Positions 6,364 through 14,958 of a DNA stretch of 44,232 nucleotides are shown here, in pieces (the first letter of the stretch is position 1; every line of letters begins with the position of its first letter). This stretch comes from Streptomyces glaucescens (GTDB lineage: Bacteria; Actinomycetota; Actinomycetes; Streptomycetales; Streptomycetaceae): positions 1-44,232 of the forward strand of contig NZ_MUND01000043.1 in the NCBI RefSeq assembly GCF_002154375.1, written 5' to 3'. The position numbers and the translations under genes were made by a program. The notes under the pieces were generated by a model that was given only the letters and a program-made list of their open reading frames with translations, was not told the DNA's origin and did not search any database.

Positions 6364-9350
6364 GGCTGCACCGGCTCGACATCACCGCCTTCGGGCCGTT
6401 CGGCGGTTCCCAGAGCGTCGACTTCGACGCGCTGTCCGCCGCCGGGCTGTTCCTGCTGCACGGGCCGACCGGTGCGGGCAAGACCTCCGTGCTGGACGCC
6501 GTCTGCTACGCCCTGTACGGCTCGGTGCCGGGCGCCCGGCAGAGCGGCCAGGGCACGGGCCTGCGCAGCGACCACGCCGCACCGGGCACCCGGACATCGG
6601 TGACACTGGAGCTGTCCGTCGCCGGACGCCGCCTGGAGATCACCCGGCAGCCGCCCTGGGAGCGCCCCAAGAAACGCGGCACCGGCACCACCCTGGACAA
6701 GGCCCAGACCTGGCTGCGCGAGTACGACGCCGAGGCCGGCGCATGGCGGGACCGCAGCCGCTCCCACCAGGAGATCGGCGAGGAGATCACCCAGCTCCTC
6801 GGCATGAGCAGGGAGCAGTTCTGCCAGGTCGTGTTGCTCCCGCAGGGCGACTTCGCACGGTTCCTGCGCGCCGACGCCGAGGCCCGCGGCAAACTGCTCG
6901 GCCGGCTCTTCGACACCCAGCGCTTCGCGGAGGTCGAGAAGCGGCTCGCCGACCGCCGCCGCGCCACCGAGGCCGGTGTGCGCGAGGGCGACGCGGTCCT
7001 GCTGGCCGACGCCCACCGGATGCAGCAGGCGGCGGGCGGCGCCATGGAGCTGCCCGAGCTGGCCCCCGGCGACCCCGGCCTGGCCGACGCGGTGCTGAGC
7101 GCCGCCGCGATCGCCCGCAGCACCGCCCGCGAGGAGCTGGCCGTCGCCCAGTGCCGCCTCGCCGCCGCCGAGTCCGCGCGGGCCGCCGCCGACCGCGCCC
7201 TGGACGACGTACGGGAACGGGCCCGCCTCCAGCGGCGGTTCGCCGAGGCCCGGCAGCGGGCCCGGCTGCTGGAGGAACGGGCCGACGACCACCGCGAGGC
7301 ACAAGCGCGGATGGAGCGCGGCCGCAAGGCCGAGGCCGTCGCACCCGCCCTGGAACTGCGGGAGTCCGCCGACGCGGAGCACCGCCGCGCGGTCACCGCC
7401 GAGGCCCACGCGCGCGCGGCGCTGCCCGCGCGGTACGCCGACGCCGGTGCCGCCGGGCTCGCCGCCGACGCCCGCCGGGCCGCCGAGGAACTGGGCGGAC
7501 TGGAGTCCGCCCGCCGCGCCGAGCGCCGCCTGACCGACCTCGTCACCGAACGCGCCGGCCTCGACCGCCAGGAGCGCGCCGACGAGGAGATCATGGCGGA
7601 GGCGGACTCCTGGCTCGCCGAGTGGGAGACCACCCGCGCACGGCTGCGCGCGCGCATCGAGTCCGCGCAGGAGGCCACCGGGCGGGCCGAACAGCTCGCC
7701 GAACGGCGCGAACCGGCCCGGCGGCGACTGGACGCCGCCCGGCGCCGCGACCGGCTCACCGAGGAGGCGGACGCCGCCCAGCGGCAGGCCCTGGCCTCGG
7801 CCGAAGCGGCCGTCGAAGCCCGCGCCCACTGGCTGGACCTCAAGGAACAGCGGCTGAACGGCATCGCCGCCGAACTCGCCGCGGGCCTCGCCGACGGCGA
7901 GCCCTGTGCGGTCTGCGGGGCCACCGACCATCCCGCCCCGGCCCGCAAGGTGGCCGGCCATGTCGACCGGGAGGCCGAGGAACGCGCCCTCGCCGACCAC
8001 CAGCGCGCCGACGAGCGGCGCGCCGAGGACGAGCGGCACCTGAGCGCCGTACGACAGGCTCTGGCCGCGGCCGGCGCCGAGGCCGGGGACACGCCGGCCG
8101 ACGTGCTCGCCCGCGAGGCGGAGGAGGTGGAGCGGGAGTACCGGCAGGCGCGCGCCGCCGCCTCCGCGCTGCACGCCGCCCAGGAGGAACTGCGCCACGC
8201 CGAGCAGGAGCACGAGCGGCGCACCGCCGCCCGGCAGCAGGCCGAGGTGCGGGCCGCCGCCCGGGTCGGCCACCGGGAGCGGCTGGAGAGCGAACGGGCC
8301 GCCCTGGAGGAGGAACTGGCGCAGGCGCGCGGCACGGCCGACAGCGTGGCCGCGCGCGCCGCCCAGCTGGAGCGGTGGGCCGCCCGGCTCACCGAGGCCG
8401 CCGAGGCCGTCCGCACCGCGGAGGACACCGCCCAGCGCCTCAAGGAGGCCGACGCCCGGCTCGCGGACGCCGCGTTCCGGGCCGGCTTCGACACCCCGCA
8501 GGCCGCGGCCGCCGCCCTCCTCGACGACACCGCCCACCGCGAGCTGCAACGGCGGCTGGACGCCCGGCAGGCCGAGGAGGCCGCCGTCCGCGCCGTGCTC
8601 GCCGAGGCCGACACCGCCGCCGCCGCCGAACAACCGCCCGCCGACCTCGCCGCCGCCGAACGGGCCGCCGCCGACGCGGAACGCCGGGTACGCGAAGCCG
8701 CCTCCGCGCGGGACGCCGCCGGCCGCCGCTGCGCGGAGCTGGACCGCCTGTCCGCGCGCGCGGCCACCGGTGCGCGCCGGCTGGCGCCGCTGCGCGAGGA
8801 GTACGACCGGGTGGCCCGGCTCGCCGGGCTCGCGGCCGGCACCTCGGCGGAGAACGGACGCCGGATGCGCCTGGAGGCGTACGTCCTCGCCGCCCGGCTG
8901 GAGCAGGTGGCCGCCGCCGCGACCGTACGGCTGCAGCGCATGTCGTCCGGCCGGTACACCCTGGTGCACTCCGACGACCGGGCCGGCCGCGGTCGCAGCG
9001 GGCTCGGACTGCATGTCGTCGACGCCTGGACGGGGCGCGAACGGGACACGGCGACGCTGTCCGGCGGCGAGACCTTCTTCGCCTCGCTCGCCCTCGCCCT
9101 CGGCCTCGCCGACGTGGTCACCGACGAGGCCGGCGGGGTCCGCCTGGACACCCTCTTCATCGACGAGGGCTTCGGCAGCCTCGACGACCAGACCCTGGAC
9201 GAGGTGCTGGACGTGCTGGACTCGCTGCGCGAACGCGACCGCAGCGTGGGCATCGTCAGCCATGTCGCCGACCTGCGGCGGCGGATCCACGCCCAGCTGG
9301 AGGTCGTCAAGGGCAGATCGGGATCGACGCTGCGGCAGCGGGGTCACTGA
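6360..9350 (+). CDS. sbcC: Exonuclease subunit SbcC (Rad50-like ATPase)
   Basis: The 996-residue SMC-like protein has an N-terminal Walker A (HGPTGAGKTSVLDA, about residues 35-48) and a Q-loop region (EQFCQVVLLPQGDFARFL). Long Ala/Arg/Glu-rich coiled-coil arms follow, with a zinc hook CAVC at about residues 517-520 inside GEPCAVCGATDHPAPA. The C-terminus carries the ABC signature TLSGGETFFASLALALGL and Walker B DTLFIDEGFGSLD. With SbcD it forms the ATP-dependent nuclease that trims hairpins and blocked ends. The ATG at 6360 begins the conserved MRLHRLDITAFGPF block. The 3' end overlaps the convergent Lrp gene by seven bases. Confidence 0.95.
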   Translation: MRLHRLDITAFGPFGGSQSVDFDALSAAGLFLLHGPTGAGKTSVLDAVCYALYGSVPGARQSGQGTGLRSDHAAPGTRTSVTLELSVAGRRLEITRQPPWERPKKRGTGTTLDKAQTWLREYDAEAGAWRDRSRSHQEIGEEITQLLGMSREQFCQVVLLPQGDFARFLRADAEARGKLLGRLFDTQRFAEVEKRLADRRRATEAGVREGDAVLLADAHRMQQAAGGAMELPELAPGDPGLADAVLSAAAIARSTAREELAVAQCRLAAAESARAAADRALDDVRERARLQRRFAEARQRARLLEERADDHREAQARMERGRKAEAVAPALELRESADAEHRRAVTAEAHARAALPARYADAGAAGLAADARRAAEELGGLESARRAERRLTDLVTERAGLDRQERADEEIMAEADSWLAEWETTRARLRARIESAQEATGRAEQLAERREPARRRLDAARRRDRLTEEADAAQRQALASAEAAVEARAHWLDLKEQRLNGIAAELAAGLADGEPCAVCGATDHPAPARKVAGHVDREAEERALADHQRADERRAEDERHLSAVRQALAAAGAEAGDTPADVLAREAEEVEREYRQARAAASALHAAQEELRHAEQEHERRTAARQQAEVRAAARVGHRERLESERAALEEELAQARGTADSVAARAAQLERWAARLTEAAEAVRTAEDTAQRLKEADARLADAAFRAGFDTPQAAAAALLDDTAHRELQRRLDARQAEEAAVRAVLAEADTAAAAEQPPADLAAAERAAADAERRVREAASARDAAGRRCAELDRLSARAATGARRLAPLREEYDRVARLAGLAAGTSAENGRRMRLEAYVLAARLEQVAAAATVRLQRMSSGRYTLVHSDDRAGRGRSGLGLHVVDAWTGRERDTATLSGGETFFASLALALGLADVVTDEAGGVRLDTLFIDEGFGSLDDQTLDEVLDVLDSLRERDRSVGIVSHVADLRRRIHAQLEVVKGRSGSTLRQRGH

Positions 9351-9790
9351 CCGAGCGGACGGCGGGGCAGCGGGGAGGAGTAGACGACACTGGTCGTCAC
9401 GGAGCCCAGCGTCCCGATCCGCCCCGACACCTCCTCCAGGTGCCGCATCGACCGGGCGGCCACCTTGATGACGAAACAGTCGTCGCCGGTGACGTGGTGC
9501 GCCTCCAGGATCTCCGGGGTCGCGGCGACCAGGTCGTGGAACGGCTTGTAGTTGCCGGTCGGGTAGCGCAGCCGGACGAAGGCCAGGATCGGCAGCCCCA
9601 GCCGTTCCGGGTCCACCACGGCGGCGTATCCCTGGATGACGCCCGCCTCCTCCAGGCGGCGCACCCGCTCGGTGACCGCGCTCGGGGACATGGAGACGGC
9701 CCGGGCCAGCTCGGCGAAGCTGGCGCGGCCCTCCCGCTGGAGGACGTCGAGGATGCGCCAGTCGGTGGCGTCCGGGGAAAACGCGGTCAT
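9344..9790 (-). CDS. Lrp/AsnC-family transcriptional regulator
   Basis: The 148-residue protein has an N-terminal AsnC-type helix-turn-helix (DWRILDVLQREGRASFAELARAV, then MSPSAVTERVRRLEEAGVI) and a C-terminal RAM ligand-binding domain with VTGDDCFVIKVAARSM. Lrp/AsnC proteins are usually amino-acid-responsive octamers. The ATG at 9790 begins MTAFSPDATDW; an upstream extension is possible but runs into the promoter region. It is divergent from the rhodanese gene at 9960, and a 10-bp palindrome plus tandem 15-bp repeats lie between them, so regulation of the rhodanese gene is likely. It overlaps sbcC tail to tail. Confidence 0.9.
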   Translation of the reverse strand: MTAFSPDATDWRILDVLQREGRASFAELARAVSMSPSAVTERVRRLEEAGVIQGYAAVVDPERLGLPILAFVRLRYPTGNYKPFHDLVAATPEILEAHHVTGDDCFVIKVAARSMRHLEEVSGRIGTLGSVTTSVVYSSPLPRRPLGQ

Positions 9791-9856
9791 GGGCGATGGA
9801 TAGCAGGGAGATCCCGGGCGGATCAAGGTGTGGGCCGTGGAACGGCCCTTCAGGAA

Positions 9857-9866
9857 GGTGATCACC
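9857..9866. promoter_or_regulatory. Perfect 10-bp palindrome, candidate operator
   Basis: GGTGATCACC is fully self-complementary and lies 67 bases upstream of the Lrp-family start and 94 bases upstream of the rhodanese start. It could be an Lrp-family half or core site. Evidence is symmetry and position only. Confidence 0.3.
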
Positions 9867-9881
9867 GACCGTAGATTTCTG

Positions 9882-9941
9882 GTCATCGGACGCCACGGGT
9901 TCGGACCTCACAGGTTCGGACACCACGGGGTCGCACACCAC
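9882..9941 (+). repeat. Four tandem 15-bp repeats upstream of the rhodanese gene
   Basis: The units are GTCATCGGACGCCAC (9882-9896), GGGTTCGGACCTCAC (9897-9911), AGGTTCGGACACCAC (9912-9926) and GGGGTCGCACACCAC (9927-9941). They share the core TCGGACNCCAC with decay at both ends. They occupy the likely leader or promoter between the Lrp regulator and the rhodanese start at 9960. The period of about 1.5 helical turns could give an array of regulator sites; a neutral slippage repeat is the alternative. Confidence 0.6.
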
Positions 9942-9959
9942 CGGAGAGGGAGCCCCGCG

Positions 9960-10457
9960 ATGACCGCCACCGTCACCACCACCGCCTCAGCCGCCGTCAA
10001 CCCCGTCCTGCGCGTCTCCCCCGCCGCCCCGGCCGACGCCGCCGCCTACTTCCGCGCGAGCCTCGTCTTCCACGCCGATGTCTCCGACGTCGCCACCGCG
10101 CTCGCCGCCGACGGCGACCCGGGCTTCGTCGTGCTGGACTCGCGGTCCACCGCGGCGTGGGACCAGGGGTACGTACCCGGCGCGGTTCATCTGCCGACCG
10201 GGCTCATCCCGGAACAGGCCGAGCACCTGCTCGACAAGTCGGTGCCCGTGGTGACGTACTGCTGGGGGCCCGGATGCAACGGCGCGACCCGGGCGGCCCT
10301 CGCGCTCGCCGAACTCGGCTTCCGGGTCAAGGAGATGCTGGGCGGGTTCGAGTACTGGGTGCGGGAGGGATTCGCGTTCGAGACCTGGGAGGGGCGTGAG
10401 CGGCGGGTCGCCGACGCGCTGACGGCGCCGGCGGATGCCGGGGACTGTGGCTGCTGA
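9960..10457 (+). CDS. Rhodanese-like domain protein
   Basis: The 165-residue cytosolic protein has a single rhodanese fold: VLDSRSTAAWDQGYVPGAVHLPTG in the N-terminal half, and the active-site loop YCWGPGCNGATRAALALAELGF with the candidate catalytic cysteine in the loop. It ends in a Cys-containing tail (DCGC). Rhodanese domains transfer sulfane sulfur or act as thiol sensors; no partner is encoded nearby. The ATG at 9960 has a GGAGAGGGAG ribosome-binding site. The gene is divergent from the Lrp-family gene at 9344-9790, which probably regulates it. Confidence 0.88.
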   Translation: MTATVTTTASAAVNPVLRVSPAAPADAAAYFRASLVFHADVSDVATALAADGDPGFVVLDSRSTAAWDQGYVPGAVHLPTGLIPEQAEHLLDKSVPVVTYCWGPGCNGATRAALALAELGFRVKEMLGGFEYWVREGFAFETWEGRERRVADALTAPADAGDCGC

Positions 10458-10603
10458 AGCCTCCGGCGGTTCGGCAGGTGCGACTCGTGGTGGGCGGGTC
10501 GCGCGGTGCCCCGCGCCCCTGACCGGGCTGCGGTGGCCCCGTCGCCAGGGTCCCCGGGAAAGTGGGATGCCGCGGGCCCGGGTCGCCTCGCATCATGATC
10601 CGT

Positions 10604-11449
10604 ATGCCTCGACTGCCGCACCCCACCCCCGAAGAGCTCCGTCGTGACCCGCTTCCGCTGCGCGGGCGGACCGCCCTGGTCACCGGGGCCAGCCGGCGCG
10701 GCGGCATCGGATACGCCGTGGCCCGGCGCCTCGCGGCCTACGGCGCGAGCGTCTGTCTGCACCATCACGTGCCGCACGACGCCGGGCAGCCGTGGGGCGC
10801 CGACCGGCCCGAGGAGGTCGCCGCCTCCGTCCGCGAGGTCCTCGGCGACCCGCAGGCGCGCGTCGTCCACTGCCCCGGCGACCTCGCCGACCCGGCCGCC
10901 CCCGCCGAGCTGATCGCCACCGCCGCGCAGGCGCTCGGCGGACGGCTCGACATCCTCGTCGCCAACCACGCCCTCAGCGGCTCGGACGGCACCCTCGACA
11001 CCATCGACGCCGCGATGCTCGACGCGCACTGGGCGGTCGACACGCGCGCGGTGGTGCTGCTGGTGCAGGCGTACGCCCGGCTGCGCGCCGCCCTGCCGCC
11101 GCGCACCCCCGGCGGGCGGGTGGTGCTGATGACCTCGGGACAGGACCACGGGGGCGGTATGCCCGGCGAGATCGCCTACGCCCTCCAGAAGGGAGCCCTC
11201 GCCTCCATCACCCGCTCCCTCGCGACCACGCTCGCCGAGCATGCGGTCACCGTGAACGCGGTCAATCCCGGACCCGTCGACACCGACTACCTGTCGGGCG
11301 AGGCCTACGACTGGGTCGCCTCCCGCTTCCCCGCCGGACGCTGGGGCATGCCGGACGACCCGGCCCGCCTCATCGCCTGGCTGGCCACGGACGAGGCGGT
11401 CTGGGTCACCGGTCAGGTGATCGACTCCGAGGGCGGTTTCCGGAGGTGA
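10604..11449 (+). CDS. Short-chain dehydrogenase/reductase (SDR)
   Basis: The 281-residue classical-type SDR has a modified cofactor motif (TGASRRGGIGYAVARRLA), the DLADPAAP strand, the LVANHAL block in place of NNAG, and the catalytic Ser with YxxxK (YALQK). NPGPVDTDY and the terminal GQVIDSEGGF are also family features. It is an NAD(P)-dependent oxidoreductase of unknown substrate. I chose the ATG at 10604; an ATG at 10595 is in frame, and neither has a clear ribosome-binding site, so the mRNA may be leaderless. The gap 10458-10603 holds a GC-rich stretch resembling common Streptomyces intergenic sequence but no gene. Confidence 0.82.
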   Translation: MPRLPHPTPEELRRDPLPLRGRTALVTGASRRGGIGYAVARRLAAYGASVCLHHHVPHDAGQPWGADRPEEVAASVREVLGDPQARVVHCPGDLADPAAPAELIATAAQALGGRLDILVANHALSGSDGTLDTIDAAMLDAHWAVDTRAVVLLVQAYARLRAALPPRTPGGRVVLMTSGQDHGGGMPGEIAYALQKGALASITRSLATTLAEHAVTVNAVNPGPVDTDYLSGEAYDWVASRFPAGRWGMPDDPARLIAWLATDEAVWVTGQVIDSEGGFRR

Positions 11450-11474
11450 CGGGCGTGCGCGGCGCCGCGGCGGG

Positions 11475-13166
11475 TCAGAGCCGGGACAGCTCGTCGACCA
11501 GGTCGTCCAGGCCCAGCGATCCCTGGGAGAGGGCGGCCATGTGCCAGGCCTTGAGGTCGAAGGCGTCGCCGTGCCGCTCGCGCGCCTTCTCCCGGCCCAG
11601 CAGCCAGGCCCGTTCGCCCAGCTTGTAGCCGATGGCCTGGCCGGGGATCGTCAGATAGCGGGTCATCTCGCTGGAGACGTAGTCCTCCGGACGGCTGCTG
11701 TGCGCGCCGTAGAACTCCTCGGCCAGCTCCGGCGTCCACCGCTCGCCCGGGTGGAACGGCGAGTCCGCGGGGATCTCCAGCTCCAGGTGCATGCCGATGT
11801 CGACGATCACCCGGAGCGCCCGCATCATCTGCGCGTCGAGGTAGCCGAGCCGCACCTCGGCGTCCGTGAGGAAGCCCAGCTCGTCCATCAGCCGCTCCGC
11901 GTACAGCGCCCACCCCTCGGCGTTGGCACTGACCAGGCCGACGGAGGCCTGGTAGCGGGACAGGCTCCCGGCGACGTGCGCCCACTGCGCCAGCTGGAGG
12001 TGATGGCCGGGCACGCCCTCGTGGTACCAGGTGGAGACCAGGTCGTAGACCGGGAACCGGGTCAGGCCCATGGTCGGCAGCCAGGTGCGGCCCGGGCGGG
12101 AGAAGTCCTCCGACGGCGGTGTGTAGTACGGGGCGGCGGCGCTGCCGGGCGGGGCGATGCGCGACTCCACCCTCCGCACCCGCTCGGCGAGTTCGAAGTG
12201 GGTACCGTCCAGCTTCTCGATCGCCTCGTCCATCAGGTCCTGGAGCCACTCCCGGGTCTCGTCGACGCCCTCGATGTGGCGGCCGTGCTCGTCGAGGTGC
12301 GCGAGCGCCACCCACGGCGTCTCGGCGCCGGGCAGGATCCTCTCCGCCTCCGCGCGCATCTCGCCGAGCAGGCGGTGGAACTCCGACCAGCCGTAGGCGT
12401 ACGCCTCGTCCAGGTCGAGGTCGGTGCCGTTGTAGTAGCGCGCCCAGCGGGCGTAGCGGTCACGGCCCACCGTGTCCGGGGCGCCCTCGACGGCCGGCGC
12501 GTACACCTCGCGGATCCAGTCCCGCAGCTCCGCCACGGCGGCCGTCGCCGCCCGGGCCGCCTCGTCCAGCCCGGTCCGCAGGGCCTCGGGGCCGGCCGCG
12601 GCGAAGTCCTCGAACCAGCCGCGGCCGGAGCCGTCGGTGTCCGCCCACTCGGTGAGCTGCTCCAGGAAGACGGCCGTGGGGCGGGGACCCGCGTACAGCT
12701 TGCGGTCCAGGCCGAGCGCCAGGGACTCGCGGTATCCGGCCAGCGCGGCGGGCACCGCCCGCAGCCGCTCGGCGATCGCCGCCCAGTCCTCGTCGGTGTC
12801 CGCCGGGGTCACCGTGAACACCTCGCGCACATGGTGGGCGGCCGTGCTCATGTTGCCGACCGCGCGCAGTCCCTCGTCGGCCTCGTGCACGGCGAGCTCG
12901 GCGGTCAGCCGCTCGCGCAGCAGCCGGGCGCAGCGCCGCTCGATGTCGCTGTCCGCGCCGGGCCGCCGCTCGGCCTCGTCCAGCCGCGCCAGCGTCCGGC
13001 GCGCCAGCTCCGCCAGTGCCTCCTGGCCCGCGGGCGAGGTGTCGGGCAGCCGGCTCGAACTCTCCTTCACACCGAGGTAGGTACCGGTCACCGGGTCGAG
13101 GGCGATGAGCTCGTCGACGAACGCGTCGGCGACCTCACGGGGCAGCGGGCTCTTGGTCTCTGACAT
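11475..13166 (-). CDS. DUF885 family protein, putative metal-dependent peptidase/hydrolase
   Basis: The 563-residue protein belongs to the DUF885 family. The key motif is YHEGVPGHHLQ around residue 380, a zinc-type HExxxHH signature, followed by a conserved EGWALYAERLMDELG block. Helical segments with YLTIPGQAIGYKLGE occur near the C-terminus. No signal peptide is present, so it is cytosolic. The activity is presumed to be peptide or carboxylate hydrolysis. The ATG at 13166 begins MSETKSPLP. It is convergent with the SDR gene (25-bp gap) and transcribed in the same direction as the Lrp-family gene upstream. Confidence 0.85.
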   Translation of the reverse strand: MSETKSPLPREVADAFVDELIALDPVTGTYLGVKESSSRLPDTSPAGQEALAELARRTLARLDEAERRPGADSDIERRCARLLRERLTAELAVHEADEGLRAVGNMSTAAHHVREVFTVTPADTDEDWAAIAERLRAVPAALAGYRESLALGLDRKLYAGPRPTAVFLEQLTEWADTDGSGRGWFEDFAAAGPEALRTGLDEAARAATAAVAELRDWIREVYAPAVEGAPDTVGRDRYARWARYYNGTDLDLDEAYAYGWSEFHRLLGEMRAEAERILPGAETPWVALAHLDEHGRHIEGVDETREWLQDLMDEAIEKLDGTHFELAERVRRVESRIAPPGSAAAPYYTPPSEDFSRPGRTWLPTMGLTRFPVYDLVSTWYHEGVPGHHLQLAQWAHVAGSLSRYQASVGLVSANAEGWALYAERLMDELGFLTDAEVRLGYLDAQMMRALRVIVDIGMHLELEIPADSPFHPGERWTPELAEEFYGAHSSRPEDYVSSEMTRYLTIPGQAIGYKLGERAWLLGREKARERHGDAFDLKAWHMAALSQGSLGLDDLVDELSRL

Positions 13167-13213
13167 GCGGACCATCCTCGTACGACGGCCCGGACCCGGC
13201 ACCCGGTTTGCGC

Positions 13214-13690
13214 CTACGGCAACGGCGGCAGCAGGGGGCCGCAGTCCCACTGCTGGAAGATCAGACGGGTCTCCACCCGGGCCACCTCACGGCGGGCCGT
13301 GAACTCGTCGAGGACGAGCCGCTGCAGGTCCGCCATGTCGGCGACGGCGACATGGACGAGATAGTCGTCCGGCCCGGTGAGATGGAAGACGGTCCGGGAC
13401 TCCGGCAGCGCCCGGATGCGGTCCACGAACGGCCCCACCAGCTCCCGGCGGTGCGGCCGGACCTGCACCGACAGCAGTGCCTCCAGACCGCGCCCCAGCT
13501 TGGCCGGATCCAGCCGGAGCTGGTGCCCGAGGATCACACCCGCGCGGCGCAGCCGGGTCACCCGGTCGAGGCAGGTGGACGGTGCGACCCCGACCTGCGC
13601 GGCGAGGTCCCGGTAGGTCGTCCGGGCGTCGTTCTGCAACAGCCGCAACAGATGGAGGTCCACCGGATCCAGTACGACAGATTCGGCCAC
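13214..13690 (-). CDS. Lrp/AsnC-family transcriptional regulator (second copy)
   Basis: The 158-residue protein has an AsnC helix-turn-helix (LDPVDLHLLRLLQNDARTTY, then VAPSTCLDRVTRLRRAGVI) and a RAM domain (TVFHLTGPDDYLVHVAVADM). The GTG at 13690 is inferred from homology; no Shine-Dalgarno precedes it, and the start lies inside a 17-bp inverted repeat. It is divergent from the PLP enzyme gene at 13750, a common pairing in which an Lrp-family protein senses an amino acid and controls its degradation enzyme. It is not a close duplicate of the Lrp gene at 9344. Confidence 0.9.
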   Translation of the reverse strand: MAESVVLDPVDLHLLRLLQNDARTTYRDLAAQVGVAPSTCLDRVTRLRRAGVILGHQLRLDPAKLGRGLEALLSVQVRPHRRELVGPFVDRIRALPESRTVFHLTGPDDYLVHVAVADMADLQRLVLDEFTARREVARVETRLIFQQWDCGPLLPPLP

Positions 13691-13698
13691 CGGCCGAA
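13682..13698. promoter_or_regulatory. Perfect 7-bp inverted repeat over the Lrp gene start
   Basis: TTCGGCC (13682-13688), spacer ACC, GGCCGAA (13692-13698). The GTG of the Lrp-family gene lies within it, and the divergent PLP gene starts about 50 bp away, so it could be an autoregulatory operator. Confidence 0.4.
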
Positions 13699-13749
13699 CG
13701 TAGCACGGGATTTTCGGATCCGGCCCCGGCCGGTGTTCACCCTCTCGCC

Positions 13750-14895
13750 ATGGAGACAGCGCGCACACAGTCACCGACCCGTACCCGGGCACTGGCCACC
13801 GAGGCCGTGCACGCCGGCCGCGACGACCTCGCCGAGCAGGGCCTGCACGTCCCGCCGATCGACCTGTCGACCACCTACCCTGCCGCCGACAGCCGGGCCG
13901 AGGCCGCCCGGATCGACGCGTTCGCCACGACCGGCGCCGAGCCGGACGGCCCGCCCGTCTACGCCCGCCTCGGCAACCCCACGGTCGCTCGCTTCGAGAC
14001 CGCGCTCGCCCGGCTGGAGGGCACCGAGGCAGCCGTCGCGTTCGCCAGCGGCATGGCTGCCCTCAGCGCGGTCCTGCTGGTCCGGGCCTCCCTGGGCCTG
14101 CGGCACGTGGTGGCGGTACGCCCGCTGTACGGCTGCAGCGACCACCTGCTGACCGCCGGGCTGCTCGGCTCCGAGGTCACCTGGACCGACCCGGCCGGGA
14201 TCGCGGAGGCGCTGCGCCCGGACACCGGTCTCGTCCTCGTCGAGTCCCCGGCCAACCCGACCCTCGCCGAGGTCGATCTGCGGGCCGTCGCCCACGCCTG
14301 CGGGTCCGTGCCGCTGCTGGTGGACAACACCTTCGCCACACCCGTGCTCCAGCGTCCCGTCGAGCACGGCGCGCGGCTGGTGCTGCACAGCGCCACCAAG
14401 TACCTCGGCGGGCACGGCGACGTGCTGGCCGGAGCCGTCGCCTGCGACGAGGAGTTCGCGGGGCGGCTGCGGCAGGTCAGATTCGCCACCGGCGGGGTCC
14501 TCCACCCGCTGGCCGGATACCTGCTGCTGCGCGGCCTGGCCACCCTGCCGGTCCGGGTGCGGGCCGCATCGAAGACCGCCGCCGAACTCGCTCGCCGGCT
14601 CGCCGCCGACCCGCGGGTCGAGCGGGTGCACTACCCCCGCATCGGCGGCGCGATGATCGCCTTCGAGGTGTACGGCGACCCGCACGCGGTCATCGGCGGC
14701 GTCCGGCTGGTCACCCCGGCCGTCAGCCTCGGCAGCGTCGACTCCCTCATCCAGCACCCGGCGTCGATCAGCCATCGCATCGTGGACGCCGAGGACCGCC
14801 GGGGCGCCGGTGTCAGCGACCGGCTGCTGCGGCTGTCGGTGGGCCTGGAGGACGTGGACGACCTGTGGGCCGACCTGGACGGCGCCCTCGGGTGA
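13750..14895 (+). CDS. PLP-dependent trans-sulfuration enzyme (Cys/Met metabolism family)
   Basis: The 381-residue protein is a fold-type I PLP enzyme of the cystathionine gamma-synthase/gamma-lyase/methionine gamma-lyase family. Visible motifs are YARLGNPTVARFE, AVAFASGMAALSAV, VESPANPTLAEVD, LLVDNTFATPVLQ and the PLP-lysine block SATKYLGGHGD, plus LGSVDSLIQHPASISH near the end. The exact reaction cannot be set from motifs; a degradative gamma-lyase under the divergent Lrp regulator is a reasonable guess. It is slightly shorter than typical (about 390-400). The ATG at 13750 lacks a clear ribosome-binding site. A strong hairpin follows the stop. Confidence 0.85.
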   Translation: METARTQSPTRTRALATEAVHAGRDDLAEQGLHVPPIDLSTTYPAADSRAEAARIDAFATTGAEPDGPPVYARLGNPTVARFETALARLEGTEAAVAFASGMAALSAVLLVRASLGLRHVVAVRPLYGCSDHLLTAGLLGSEVTWTDPAGIAEALRPDTGLVLVESPANPTLAEVDLRAVAHACGSVPLLVDNTFATPVLQRPVEHGARLVLHSATKYLGGHGDVLAGAVACDEEFAGRLRQVRFATGGVLHPLAGYLLLRGLATLPVRVRAASKTAAELARRLAADPRVERVHYPRIGGAMIAFEVYGDPHAVIGGVRLVTPAVSLGSVDSLIQHPASISHRIVDAEDRRGAGVSDRLLRLSVGLEDVDDLWADLDGALG

Positions 14896-14901
14896 ACGAG
14901 C

Positions 14902-14928
14902 GAACGGCCCGGCGCGGCCGGGCCGTTC
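14902..14928 (+). terminator. Strong hairpin terminator after the PLP enzyme gene
   Basis: GAACGGCCCGG and CCGGGCCGTTC form a perfect 11-bp stem with a CGCGG loop, seven bases after the stop. It sits between convergent genes and may serve both. Confidence 0.75.
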
Positions 14929-14958
14929 CGCCGAGCGCGCCGGGCCGGTCGCGCCGGG

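Noticed and set aside
6323..9874. A 1183-codon plus-strand frame overlapping sbcC
   Set aside because: It is an Arg/Pro/Gly shadow of sbcC with no domain, and sbcC occupies the region in another frame of the same strand.
6144..9941. A 1265-codon open frame on the minus strand across sbcC
   Set aside because: It is antisense to a gene with intact Walker, zinc-hook and signature motifs; long antisense frames are expected from GC-rich third positions, and its Gly/Arg/Pro composition has no domain.
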